A program made the translations under genes and the position numbers. Of a DNA stretch of 64,000 nucleotides, positions 34,513-46,328 are shown piece after piece. A model generated the notes under the pieces. That model was not told the DNA's origin, made no database searches, and saw nothing but the letters and a program-made list of their open reading frames with translations. Positions within the stretch are counted from its first letter, which is position 1. Each line of letters opens with the position of its first letter. The stretch comes from Rhizophagus irregularis (taxonomy: Eukaryota > Glomeromycota > Glomeromycetes > Glomerales > Glomeraceae), in the NCBI RefSeq assembly GCF_026210795.1, contig NC_089442.1, positions 1,054,001 to 1,118,000 on the forward strand, read 5' to 3'.

Positions 34513-34662
34513 ATGAAACTATTGTGGATTTGGGCTAATAGATTATGGAACGTGGTCGATAGTAGTTTAATCCAACGATCTTTCAAATGCTATGGCGTTT
34601 CTAATAAGCGTGATGAGACAGATGATTGGATTTTTGATTATAAACGTCTTGAACAAGTGTAA
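34513..34662 (+). pseudogene. pogo/Tigger-type DDE transposase, C-terminal relic
   Basis: A 49-codon frame reads LLWIWANRLWNVVDSSL, IQRSFKCYGVSNKRDETDDW and IFDYKRLEQV. The pattern W-x-n-W-n-IP/VD-x-L-I-x-SF-KCCGIS is the end of the DDE domain in CENP-B-like pogo/Tigger transposases. An acidic Asp/Asn-rich remnant follows to about 34770 in other frames. Only this tail is left. Confidence 0.65.
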
Positions 34663-35222
34663 TCAAAGTGACGAAGCAGACTTTTGGATGATAATAGTAA
34701 CGACATTAATGATAAAGATATTGAAATAATAATAATGAGAAAGAAGAAGATTATGATAATGAATGGGATAATTAGAAAAATATATTAATCCATTGTACAG
34801 TAAATACAAATATGAATCATAAAAAAATTAATATAATATGCAGAAGTTCAAAATTAATAAAATTACGGTTTGGCCGGATAATTTAATTTGAACGGGTATT
34901 TCCATAACAAATTTAATTTGCTTGATTAGTTACAATCAAGAATTATAATTACTATTGGGTATTAACGACAGCGCTATACGACAGTTTAAGTTTATATTTT
35001 AACGAATAACGATGGCTCAATTAGAGCTAGATCTTGATTCATCATTTGGAAAGTTCCTTATTTTAATTTGTTGTGAATAAACTAAGTAAAACATTGTTGC
35101 TATTATTCAATTTTTGACGAACATAATGAACTTTATTTTTCATTCTACATTTGATTTCTTACCGCCGGTTCTATGATATTTATTTAGCTGATTGCTACAG
35201 ATACATGATTATAAGGATTATT

Positions 35223-35660
35223 TATATCGATTCTGCCAAAATCGAATTAATCAAAATCCAATTAAACTCGATTATCGAATAAAAAATCGAAACTATAATG
35301 CCGGCCCGAATTACGAATTTATAAATCACGTGACATCGGATCTACACTAAAGTCTTAATTCCGGCCGGAATTATAAGCTTGGCCGGAGTTATCGCCGATC
35401 ACTGATTATTCGTGCAATAAACGTTTATTTTAAATGCAAAAGCATAAGATTTAATAATCAAATGGATTGTTTATATGTTAAATTTGTGATCATTGGAAAT
35501 TTTTCTGCCATAAATTTAATAATACACAATCGATTAGAAATTAGAAACTACTGATCGAAATCGAAAATTGAATTTTTGAATCGAAATTTGAGAAACGATT
35601 AATCGCGATTAGTCGATTCTAAAATCAATTCTAATTATGGAAATCGATTCCAATCCCACC
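35223..35660. mobile_element. hAT-like element with TCGATT repeats (438 bp)
   Basis: An exact 8-bp repeat GGATTATT lies at 35215-35222 and 35661-35668. Between them both ends are rich in AATCGA/TCGATT words in both orientations, as in the other hAT-like elements here. The outermost terminal repeat is poor, so the call rests on the duplication and subterminal pattern. A second inverted repeat (GGCCCGAATTA / CCGGCCGGAATTA, about 35303-35395) may be nested. Confidence 0.55.
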
Positions 35661-35939
35661 GGATTATTTTAAAATCGTGCTTTCCAATTTCCTTTCGATT
35701 CTTATCTATAATTTGTTTACAACAGTTCATCTTATGTTTGGTAGTGACATTTGCTTGCCCAATGATGAAAAGTCCATCCAATAATGTTTATTATGTGACT
35801 TTCTTAATAAAATAATCTATTTTTTTTTTGTCAATAATTTTTGGTAATAAATAAGTTAATAAATATACTAGAATCAAGTTTTTGAGCATGATTACTCGAT
35901 CAAAATAATTCAAAATTGAAAAAAAGGAAAATAATCATA

Positions 35940-36255
35940 ACAAATATGCATGAATTCTTTCGTAATTTTGTTCTTAGACTCGGATTACAGTATAATGACA
36001 TTAAAAATATATAAACAAATTTATTTTAATTTTTATTTATTAATTAATTCTTTAAATTGAAAAGAAAACATTAGATAAAATAAAATTAGTATTTAATTAT
36101 AATGAACGTGAAATTGTTTTTTCTTTGTAATCCATGTATAAATGAAAAAAGGCTTAAAATTACAAATATCGATATTCACGATGTATTTTCGTTCTTAGAC
36201 TCGAGTTATAATATTATATTCGTCCGCATCATTTAAAATAAAGGAAATGAGATTA
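35940..36255 (-). pseudogene. BTB exon relics
   Basis: On the minus strand, pieces near 36105-36245 still match the BTB exon (ILNDADEYNII, then WITK-like codons next to AAAATTTCACG). Part of it recurs near 35950-36000 (both contain TTGTTCTTAGACTCG-like text). They lie just downstream of the intact gene at 36412 and are dead fragments. Confidence 0.45.
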
Positions 36256-36411
36256 AATCAAGTTATTTAAAATAAAAATGAATGAGACGCAAGTTAACAA
36301 AGTAAACAATAAAATGATTTGCTTAAATACACAAATGAATTTATTGTAAATCTAACTAATAAATAAACAGTATTAATTTAATTATGATCTCACTAAAATA
36401 TATCAATAAAA

Positions 36412-37937
36412 CTAATGTTTTATTATAACGAAGGTCTCAATTTCTTCAATATTATAAACTTCATTTGTATTTAAATTATTTTCGTAATTACGGTCACTAT
36501 TGTGAGCTTTTAACCATTGATAATCGTTTATATACAATGAATTAAAGCCAAAATCAAATCCAGTGCCATGATAATCGTAAATAGCTTTATCATAATTTAT
36601 CACACGACTTATTTTCATATTTTGAGTATCTTCATCGTTTTCAAATGAAAAAATAAAGTTATCTGATGAATAATAAAATGGTAGATTATTATAATCAATA
36701 CGTAAAAGACTATCCCCAATTTTGTTAAACCCAATAGAACTGTACCCTCCAAAGATTTTATTTGTTTGTTTAACTTTAATTAAAACCAAACTTTCTACTT
36801 GACCTTTACATTTATTTTTAAATGATTCAGTACTAATACCATCAATACTACCACGATAAATAAGATTGAAGTCATAACGTGAAATCCAGAAATCTTCTTT
36901 ATTAATCCATTTAAGAATTATTTTTGCGAGTTTTGGTTTGATAATCTTTGAATCAAATTTTCCTATTCTAGGTGGTAATGTTGTTAGTTTTGGATAGGTG
37001 CCTTTATTATAAAATTCTTTAATCTCTTCATAAATTTGTTTAGGAATGATATCTTTGTATGGTTTGATTTTATTGTTATAATCATCAAAAGTAATATCCA
37101 CAAATCGAATGAGAGGAATAAATTGATACAACGTTTCATATAATGCTTCATAGTCCCCTTTATTCCATTTGTTTCTGTCACTATTTTCGCTTTCTAAACC
37201 AGGAGTTTGTTCAATACCCCATCTAATTAAATGATCCCAAGCAACGATTTCTTTAATCAATAGGTTTTCTCGTTCAAGTAGGTCATAAAAAATATGTTTG
37301 TCTAATGAGAGAAAATTATCTGAAGTAATCAATAGCTCTGAGTTAAGGCAAATTATTTCAAAACAATAATCTTGTAAAATCATACAACTTGTAAGTTTAC
37401 ATGCAGTATTAAGAACAAGAACAAGATTTTTTTGAACCCAATTTCGTTGATATTCAATCAAATAATTTCGTAAATATTCAACTAATTCTTCAAGGAGTAG
37501 CTCATCAGATGCGATTAAAAGTTTAAGAATATCTTCACCCGGTTGTTCTATCAAATCCAGTTCACCTGTGTAAATATATCTTATCATAAATATATATATA
37601 GGAATAAATTTATTTAATATTTTTCAATAAATAGTAAATTTAATTTAAGTTACTAAATAAATAAAAAATTATTTTTTTTTTACCTTAAAATCATGTCAAA
37701 AATATTTGGAGTAATATTTGGCTTATTAAAGATGATCGTATCATTTTTCTTTGTAATCCAAGTGGATGAAAGAGCACCTTTAAAATAAGGAGAACGAGCA
37801 CGCAAAATTACTGAATGCGCATGAAATTCTTTTGTATTTTCATTTTCTCCAACTTTAATAATAACATTATAATCATCAGCATCGCTTAAGATTAAGGAAA
37901 AGTCTTTCGAAAGATTAGAATAGAAAAATGAAGTCAT
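36412..37937 (-). CDS. BTB-BACK-TLDc domain protein (second copy)
   Basis: Two exons: 37684-37937 (ATG at 37937, 254 nt) and 36412-37579 (1168 nt), same intron position and phase as in 19858-21378, giving 473 aa. An upstream in-frame extension exists, but the internal MTSFFYSNLSKDF start matches the paralog. BTB (FHAHSVILRARSPYFKGALS, YIYTGELDL), BACK (IASDELLLEEL, WDHLIRWGIEQTPGL) and TLDc (RYDFNLIYRGSIDGI, VLIKVKQTNKIFGGYSSIGF, FSFENDEDTQNM) are intact. A likely Cullin-3-adaptor architecture with a TLDc end; partners unknown. The two paralogs are close in the TLDc part and more different in BACK. Confidence 0.92.
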
Positions 37938-38589
37938 TTTAAAAAATGAAAACAAAAATAAAAGGTACAAGAAGCACAAGCTATCAATGACAACTTTTTT
38001 TATACAAATTAAGTTCATTATAAAGTTTAACTAGGAAATAAACATTGATGATCAATAATGGCTTCAATTCATGCGCCAATTATTATATATAAATTTAAAA
38101 AATAATAAAAATACCATTTTAGTAAAGTTGCATTTCGATGATTGCTCATTAATTTTAACGTAAAATTTGTAGTGTTTTGTAGGTACGATTTATTGTGCCA
38201 TATTCCCGCACTGCATTAACAATATGGTATGGTGGTACTAATTGTACTGTACAACTTTTTCAGTATCAGTATTTACAATCGGCATGAATAATTCTATCCG
38301 ATTTGTAATCAATTTCCTAAAATATTTGAAAAAAAAATTTAAATAACATGTAATATTTGTATAAAAAAAAAATTTTCCTCGATTATCTAAATTCTTCAAT
38401 AGATATAACTCTTTTTTTCATTTGGTTAAGCCATTTTTTTTTTAGATAAAACATGCCAGATTGAATGTTAGGATTGCATACTGACAATAGGGTTATTCTG
38501 CATTAAAAATTATTTCTGGATTTCTTACCGAGTAATTAAAGTAAATATCCAAGTTTTATATTTGTATAAGTTTTGAATAATACAAAAGA

Positions 38590-39235
38590 TGATAGATGAC
38601 CAATCCTTGAAAAAAACGTCAACATGCATTCGTTGGAGTTTCCGAACGTAATTTTATAAAATAAATAATATAAAATTATTTTGATCTAGTTAAAATCAAG
38701 TAAAAATTGATCATAATATCAGATATTCTCTGCGAGAAATGAGCTAGAGGTTATAGAGGTTTCAAACTGCGTATCCTAAGCGACAATGCACAGACATCAC
38801 GTCACGAATTGTTGATCTCTAATTTTATTTTATTGATTTTTCTTTTTTGTGTGTATAAAAATTTTAAAATTGTGTATGACGTGTTTCACATATATTGTAC
38901 CATTAAAAATTAGTTAATTCTAAAAGTTATTAATATATTTTTATAATAACGACACAAAAATGGGTCTTTTGATCTTTATTTTTTGTATTTTTTGAGATTT
39001 GGCGATCCTATTGTTTTCTCTTTGTAGCTAGTGAATTTTTTTAGGCGCCTAGAACATACTTATAGAATCTCCTAACCCTTTGCTGTTAAAATCCCAAAAG
39101 GGTAATCGCGATTTAAAAATTCCGGCCCGCATTAGAATTCCTTTTGGCCTGCATTATCATGATTTTGCAGAATCCAAAAAGGAATAGCTGATTAAGTTAT
39201 ATTTGTTATATTCGTAATTTCAATAATACGATTTA
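38590..39235 (+). repeat. Interspersed repeat, copy 1 (inverted partner at 46.3 kb)
   Basis: Shared with 46329-46765 in inverse orientation: ACATGCATTCGTT, GAGTTTCCGAACGTAAT, AATTTTAAAATTGTGTATGA, CCTATTGTT, GTAGCTAGTGAA, TTCCGGCCCGCATTAGAATT and GGCCTGCATTATCATGAT. This copy has about 110 bp that the other lacks. No ORF. Confidence 0.75.
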
Positions 39236-39424
39236 TATAATTTAAGTAATAAATTATGCTATACGGAACAAATCTTCCTTATCCCCCTTTCCTTATTAGT
39301 TGTTCATGTTTATTATGCTGGAAAAAGGGTGTGTTTTGACATTTGGTGGATGTATATAATTTCGCGATGTAACGTATACCGATACTTTTTCTCGGACCCT
39401 TTATAGTAACATATATTACAGCTG

Positions 39425-40082
39425 ACACATGACAAATTTGATGCCGAGAATTTTGTCGGTTGTCGGGTTGTCGGTGTACGCGCACATTATAAAATAAGCT
39501 TTTTTTATATAACTATAATAATTATATATAGTATATTAACTTTATTTTATCAATATCAATAGTTTTTTAGAGCATCAATAATGACTCATCCCTTGACATT
39601 TCATTTGAAAATTTGCTCCATTTGTCTTATTTGCTTAGATTGTAAAAATCTATATGTCCAACTGTACTTGCCAGTCAAGAGAAATTGAATGGAAGAAGAA
39701 AAAAATTGAACGTGACTATACAGTAGATTTTTGCCATAAGCCACTTACACAAAAAGGTGCCACAAAACAAAAGGTTGCATTGGAAATAGAATTTCTCAAC
39801 TGGTTTTTTGTCAATGCTTCTCCACATATCGAACTTTCACCAACCCCAAGTAATGTTAATATATGCAAAAATTGTATGAACAGATATCGCAGAAAAAATT
39901 ATTACTCAATTTATTTAAAATTTATATATTCAATAAAGCCATTAAAGACAAACAGCTTACTCAAAATGAAACCGCAAAAACTACAAATTTGATCAATTTG
40001 GAAGATAATGTTAGGAGTAATAGATATCACGTGCTTATTTAATTGACCGACAAAATTCTCAGCATCAAATTTGTCATACATT
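39425..40082. repeat. Inverted repeat pair around the Cys-rich gene
   Basis: TGACAAATTTGATGCCGAGA and following AATTTTGTCGG at about 39428-39460 match, inverted, CGACAAAATTCTCAGCATCA and AATTTGTCA at about 40043-40073. Both translate (in opposite orientation) to DKFDAENFVG, so they may be two fragments of one older gene family rather than transposon ends. Confidence 0.45.
39654..40041 (+). pseudogene. Hypothetical Cys-rich protein, frameshifted end
   Basis: From ATG 39654 the frame gives MSNCTCQSREIEWKKK, KPLTQKGATKQKVALEIE, FLNWFFVNASPHIE and CKNCMNRY. After that the frame becomes low-complexity, while another frame continues KDKQLTQNETAKTTNLINLE and ends at a TAA near 40041. This fits one protein with a frameshift near 39900. 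CTC and CKNC could bind zinc. No family recognised. Confidence 0.45.
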
Positions 40083-40427
40083 ATGAAATCAGCTGTAAGA
40101 TGTACCGATATTTTAGCTACACTAATTCGGCCAGCACTATAAAGTTGGCTCAAGTAAAAAGATTTAATTTGAACTCTTGCGGTTTATTTTGCCGAAATTT
40201 GATTACTGGCCCATTAATTGGTTGCATCTGCTCCGCATTATGAGTTACTCATAATATATTCAATGTACCGATACTTTTTCCCTTCAACAACCTCATCAGT
40301 ACATACAGGTTTGCTTGTAAGCAATTTTTGCAGTATATTTGTGATAAACTGTAAATGAGTATTCATTTTCACAATTACATTCAATCTCATTTATATATTA
40401 AAAGGGATGAAAAAAAAATTTGAATAG

Positions 40428-41460
40428 GGCTAGATATTAATCTTGGTGTCGGTTCAAAAGAATTTTGTTATTCATAATTTCCATAAAATAAAAATTTAAC
40501 ATACGAAGAAATTTATTATATATTCGTCAAAATTCTATAAATAGAAATTTTCTTGAAATTTTAGAATAGAATTCTATGGAAATGTAACGAAATAAAATTG
40601 GAAATATGGCATAAAGTTTAAATCACATGTATCTGAGAATATTAAAAAAAAAAATAACTAATTTTAATACATATTTAGACATTAATGGTGGAAATGAAAA
40701 ACGTTTGCATATACGAAACATTAACGCTCGAGGGTTCATAGTTTAAACAAATAGTCACTAATAAATCATTTCATATTAATTATACATATTTTAAATTACT
40801 GTAAATTATGTTGTAATGGATGAAATGGTATGTATTATTTGTTCAGTTATTATTTAATCTCTTTCACATGGATAGAATTGACTTTTACTGCTGTTCCAAT
40901 CATTTATTTACCATGGTGGGGATACTCGTAATCAATGTATAACTTGTGATTCAAAACTAGAATTTAAATCAAATTGCCAAAAATGGTGCACAAATTGCTT
41001 TATAATTTACACTGTGTTAGATACTGTTTAACACCAATTATTGTTTTTGGAATTACAGAAAAATCTCATGTAATAAGAATTTCATTAATTACTATTAATA
41101 TGACTAATATGAAAAATGATGGAGAATACTTTTTAAAACTCAACACTCATAACTATAATCAAATGGCTATTATGTGCATAATATAGATAAATATTCTAAT
41201 CTATTAGAGATTTATAGTTTTATAAAGAACGCTTAATTATATTCCTTTAAATGTTTTTTATTCTCATATTGCAAATTTAGTAGAAATCAATGAAAATTCT
41301 TTAAATTCAATTATATCAATTATGTTTATCCCTTTTAATATCGATGTTATTGTAAGGAAATTTATCATGAAACAACTTTATTCAAAAAGGTTTTGCAAGA
41401 ATTGTTTTACAATTGTATATTAAATATTCAATTAGTAATAGTATGGATATTAGCTAAAGT
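40428..41460. pseudogene. Kinase N-terminal fragments in mixed orientation
   Basis: Three pieces match the Cys-rich N-terminus of the kinase at 30177-32581. 40428-40490 matches its first codons, on the minus strand. 40900-41100, on the plus strand, matches YLPWW...KWCTNCFII...RYCLTPIIVFGIT across frameshifts. 41335-41410, on the plus strand, matches IPFN and KRFCKNCF. The order is scrambled relative to the gene, so this is a rearranged relic. Confidence 0.6.
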
Positions 41461-41590
41461 ATCCCTAGTTATTATTTACAGTATAAATATAAATTAACTG
41501 AGAATTTTTTTAGTCCTAACAAGATTATTCTTTCAACTTGTTTTAAAAATTCAATGGAATAATCTGTCATGATTTTATAATGTTTGTGAC

Positions 41591-41996
41591 TAGGGATGCC
41601 AACGGCCAGTTCGGTTCAGTTTCGGTTTTAAAACTGCAGTTTTCAACCAAAACCGAACCGACCGCAAAACCGACCGATAAAACTGAACTACAAAACCGAT
41701 TGCAAAAATACTGCAAACCCGAATAAAATAATGCCACAAAGTATCAACTATAATTTTTTGGATAACATTCTTAATTTTTTTACGAAATAACGCCGATGTT
41801 GCGATTTACGAAAAATCACGTGATCAACGCGTAAATTCGATAATTTCAAAAATGAGAACACTAACCATAAAAATAGTTTTAATGGTATTCTCAATAAACA
41901 AAATCATTTTTTCCCCGAATATATTAAAAATTTACAATTTTTTTATATATAAAACTGACGGTGGTATCGGTTATAACCGAACTTTTGGCATCCCTA
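41591..41996. mobile_element. hAT-like element with AACCGA repeats (406 bp)
   Basis: Ends TAGGGATGCCAA...TTGGCATCCCTA; flanks TTTGTGAC (41583-41590) and TTTATGAC (41997-42004), an 8-bp duplication with one mismatch. Subterminal AACCGA / TCGGTT words lie on both sides. No transposase. It is inserted beside the kinase relics. Confidence 0.85.
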
Positions 41997-42208
41997 TTTA
42001 TGACATTAAATTTACAATCAATATACGGTAGTAAATACATTTAATAATTTGAATAAATTTATTAAAATTATTTAAATTACAAACTAAGAATTTTGTAAAA
42101 CATTTACTATTCTAGTCTTAGTGTTTAAATAATTCATGATAAAAAAATAAAAAAATAAATAAATGATAATAATTTAAAATATAAAAAAAAAAATTGTTAA
42201 ATGATTAT

Positions 42209-44499
42209 TTAAAATCCATCTAAAGTTAAAAAATAGCAATTATAAATTAATTATTTGGTTTAAAAAGAAATCTTATTTATTTAAGAACTTACCATCAGAA
42301 ATTTCCAGTTCATCTTGTTCTTTTGAATGAAGACTTGGATTATTATATACTTCGTCATCATCTTCTATAAGGAGAAAAAAATAATAAAATTAAAATAGTA
42401 CAAAAATTGTTTGTTATTACATAAAATTTCCACCTACCATTGACATGTTGTTGAGTTATTTCTCTTTCATCATCTAAATTTTAAATAAAAGTCACGTTAA
42501 ATAATAAATTGGAAAAAATAATGATTTTATTTGTTAGTAATTTACTTACCATTTGAATTTATTTGTAACTTTATAAATTCTTCGGGTAATTTTTCACTAT
42601 CACCTAAAATTAAGATATAGATTTAATATATATATAAATCAATCTCGTTTTGACAATACTTAAAATATATTACCTCTAAAAATGGTAATTACTTTTGATG
42701 ATTTGCTACTATTCTGCTCATTTGATTTATTCAAGTCGTTAACTAAAATAAAAATTAATTATTAAACATCATTATGTAATAATTCAACGCTGTAATGTTA
42801 ATAATTACTTACTATTGTTAGGAATGTTAAAATCATACAATTTACTATGAAACCCTATTAGTAGTAAAATAAAGTATTTTAAAAACTAAATTATTATAGC
42901 CACCAAAAAATGGTAGAAATTATTATTTATACGGCTATACCTTCTTGTTGTTCTATTATAATATAAATTCAAAAAAGATATTATTAATGTATTTTAAAAT
43001 AAATACATTCATTAATAAAATATTATGATCTTATACCTTCTGTTGCATTTCTTGGTTCAGGTAGATTTGCAAAGTTGTGAATTTTACTTGTAAATAATCT
43101 GCTACTTGTATAATTTTCTTCTACTTTATTCATTTCTAAATTATCCATTTCTGATTTGAATAATTCATCTGACATATTTTGATAATGTAAGTTAATATTG
43201 TTTATTTTGTTCCAAAGTGTAAGTATATTAGGTCTTTTTAATGGATCAGCATCCCAACATTCTTTCATTAAATTTTTATATTCTAATGGAGTTCCTGGCA
43301 CAATTTTTGGTCTTATACCGTTAATAATATTCATTACAATATCATTTTCATGTTCATAATTTATAAATGGTGTTTGTCCAGATGAAATTTCCCACATAAG
43401 AATTGCAATACTATAAATATCTGATGCAAAAGTATATTCTCTTCCAACAATAACTTCGGGTGCTATGTAAGGAAGATTTCCATATATACTTGTTGAAGAT
43501 TTATCAGCAGGTCCACAAAATCCAAGATCACTAATATACCAGTAATCATTTGTTTGTGAATATAATATATTCCCAGAATGTAAATCTCTATGATTTGCTT
43601 TCTCTTTATGAATATAATAAAGTGCAACAATTATTTCATAAATAATATTAATTCTCTTTTTCCATGTAAGTTGATTATGATTTTGTTGTAAATATTTTCT
43701 TAAATCTATATCAAATTTCTCCATTACAAGCATATAATTTCCATTTGATGGATTTTGCGTTAAACCAAAACATTGAACAACAACAGCACATTTATTACTT
43801 ATAGTTAAATGTGATTTAGCCTAAAAGGCAATAATTTGTAAAAATTCTCATATTAATACAAAGCCTGCATAATTTTATACAATAAATTTAGAATTTAATT
43901 ATACAAACCTCTTCAAACCAACTTTGATTTGCACTTTCAACATTTTCTAATTTTTTAAGCACTATATTATGATTTCTGAGTCTCGTTAATTGTTTTTTTT
44001 CGGAATCCCATTCATCACATGGTCCGTCAATCCAATATGCTGTATAAATTTCTGAGAATCCACCTTTTGTTAAATATTTAATATTTTCTAAATTACTATA
44101 TGGGATCCATTCAACTACCTTATTTGGCATAAGTGATTCCATTTGACATTTCTGTATTAAATTATCAATATCATCATTCCCGGATGTCCAATTTGGAAAA
44201 TTTTCTTTTAAATAATTTCGAATACAATATTCACAATATAATGTGGCTAAACATTCTTGGTTACAATTTTCACAAATTCTTTTTGTACCATCATTTTCCA
44301 TAACTTTATTTCGATCATAATTTTTAGTTAAAAATCTTATTGCATAAGTTTTTTCATCATTTGTAAGAATTTTATCAGTAAGGACTATTTGTCGTTGGTA
44401 TTCAAATTGTTTGTGTATATTATTGTAAATATTAGTATCTGTTAATGTTGCTATTCTATTAATTGTTGCACCAATTAATTTATATCGAAGAGTGGACAT
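42209..44499 (-). CDS. Intact tyrosine-kinase-like protein with modular tail exons
   Basis: The start is ATG 44499 (MSTLRYKLIGATINRIATLTD); no in-frame ATG exists further up. Exon 1 (43909-44499) has a zinc ribbon (CENCNQEC, CEYC), NWTSGNDDIDNLIQ, EWIPY, glycine loop TKGGFSEIYTA and VLKKL. Exon 2 (43037-43820) has HRDLHSGN, ISDLGFCGPAD, LPYIAPEVIVG, CWDADPLKRPN and YTSSRLF. Seven short exons follow: 42941-42952, 42813-42854, 42674-42742, 42550-42603, 42438-42473, 42293-42364 and terminal 42209-42219 (12, 42, 69, 54, 36, 72, 11 nt). All join in phase 1 and give 556 aa. The tail is acidic and Asn/Gln-rich. The kinase residues are complete. The tail-exon model is by eye, but the consistent phase is strong support. 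Confidence 0.85.
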
Positions 44500-44579
44500 A
44501 ATGTAATCAATAAGTTCGTTACTCCGAGATAAATTAGTAAAATACAAATTGTTGATCAAAACTTCATGTTGTGCCACAT

Positions 44580-46005
44580 GACATAAATTTTGTGACCTTG
44601 AGGCGTAATATTTTACGCCTCATAACCAAAAAAAGAAAAATATTTAACAAATTTGATTGTCATACTTTAATGAATAGATAGTATCCTTATTAATATTCAA
44701 ATAATTTTATAAAAAAATTATTATTATTTTTAAATCTTATTTAAAAAAATCAATAAAGACATGATTGATGAAAAGGCAATTTAGTTATTTTCAATTGAAT
44801 TTATTTTAAATAAACAACGTGGCGAATAATGAACATGAAAGATTATAAGAAACCATCCAATTTATTATTTCCGTCTAAAAAAAGTCATATCTAAGAGAAG
44901 AATTTCTGTAGAATTATTATTATTAATTTTTTTTTAAGATGTAATGATTGATCGTAAATATAGGGTTAAATAAAAATATATGGTTTAATAAGTTTGAATG
45001 AAAGAAATTATTACGTAACGTCGTAACGATTTAGTGTAATAATAAATAAGGAATATATCAGGCGCAAATTATTTATATGGAGACTATTCTAAATGGCAGA
45101 CAAATTTTTTTAGTTAGATTGGGATATTTTGGCTACTAGTTCAAGTGGAAATCATTTTCATAAACTCGAAGAAATAACAAAACTTCCAATAATTTTAGAT
45201 TTAGAATGAAATCATCGTCAATTAGATAACTATGAAAATTTTACTTTGACGAAAAAAAAAATCTCAAAAATATTTATGTGCGTATTAAAAGTAAATAAAT
45301 AAATTGATAATCATAATTACTATGATGACTTATATAATAAACGAAAATAATCAATTCAGTTAATAAAATCTAATATGTTCTGTAATAATTACCGTTTACT
45401 TTTTATTTTATTTTTATTTTGAATTATTTAGAAAAAAGAAAGTAAAAAAAAATTTAAACATTTCTCAGTAAATTAATAAGTTTTTTTTTTCGTTTCTGGA
45501 TTTTTTTATTTTTTTTATAAATCAATTATCTCAAGAATAATATAAAGGTTTTTAGCGTTATGCAAAAAAAAGTAAAGATTTAAAAGAAAGATGAAAATCT
45601 TGGATAAATAATGAATGATTATAAGAAATATATAATGGTTTATTCATTTTCTTGTAAAAAAAAATAGATTTTATTTATTATTAAAAAATATTTAATAACG
45701 TTCATACAGAATATGTTTTTTTATGAAAAAACCAATAAAATATACTGTATATAATTGTTCATTGTAAAAAAATTACTAAATACAATTATAAATTTAGTAC
45801 AAATTTTTTTTTTTTGTAGAAAAAACCAATAGATAAGATCTCCCTTTTTTTTTAAAAAAAAAAATTTTAAAAAAATATAATAATAAATCTTTTTTCTTTG
45901 TTGAATAAATAATAATAAATAAACACAATGCCAGCAAAACTCGCCCTAATTGTGTAATTCATTCAGTTTCCGAATGAGATATCATAGCAATAATTTTGTA
46001 AGAAT
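44580..46005. other. Intergenic; one weak coding remnant
   Basis: A+T-rich. Near 45094-45245 (+) a frame with one stop reads DWDILATSSSGNHFHKLEE and ITKLPIILDLE, which looks like a decayed gene of unknown type. Nothing else supported. Confidence 0.35.
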
Positions 46006-46011
46006 TCTTCA

Positions 46012-46114
46012 GTTCCAAAATGGATTCTAGATTTTACGTCTGGGATGTACTCAGATTTACGGGAAAAAAAATTTGATCTTAGTGAAGAACCTCTTCATGA
46101 TGATATTTTGGAGG
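46012..46114 (+). pseudogene. Orphan exon-like fragment
   Basis: The frame SVPKWILDFTSGMYSDLREK followed by FDLSEEPLHDDILE ends at a donor-like GAG|gtaact. No flanking exon was found and the family is not recognised. Confidence 0.35.
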
Positions 46115-46328
46115 TAACTCATAAACTTTCAATTAATTGTTTAAAAAAAAAGTATTATCATCTAATAAAAAATAAAATAATTCTGTTTAGAAATTATTAT
46201 TTATCGCGGATGTGATTTGTAGCTAGTCCCGTTTGTCGCATGATTTATGTAGTAGTCATGAGATTTATACTTTTTGATCTCTAGAGTGGTGTTGGTCTGG
46301 AGTAGCTTAAGGTTAGGTTAGGATTATA

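Noticed and set aside
44500-44577. Upstream GTG start for the kinase at 44.5 kb
   Set aside because: No ATG in this frame before 44499, and family-like N-terminal sequence begins at that ATG.
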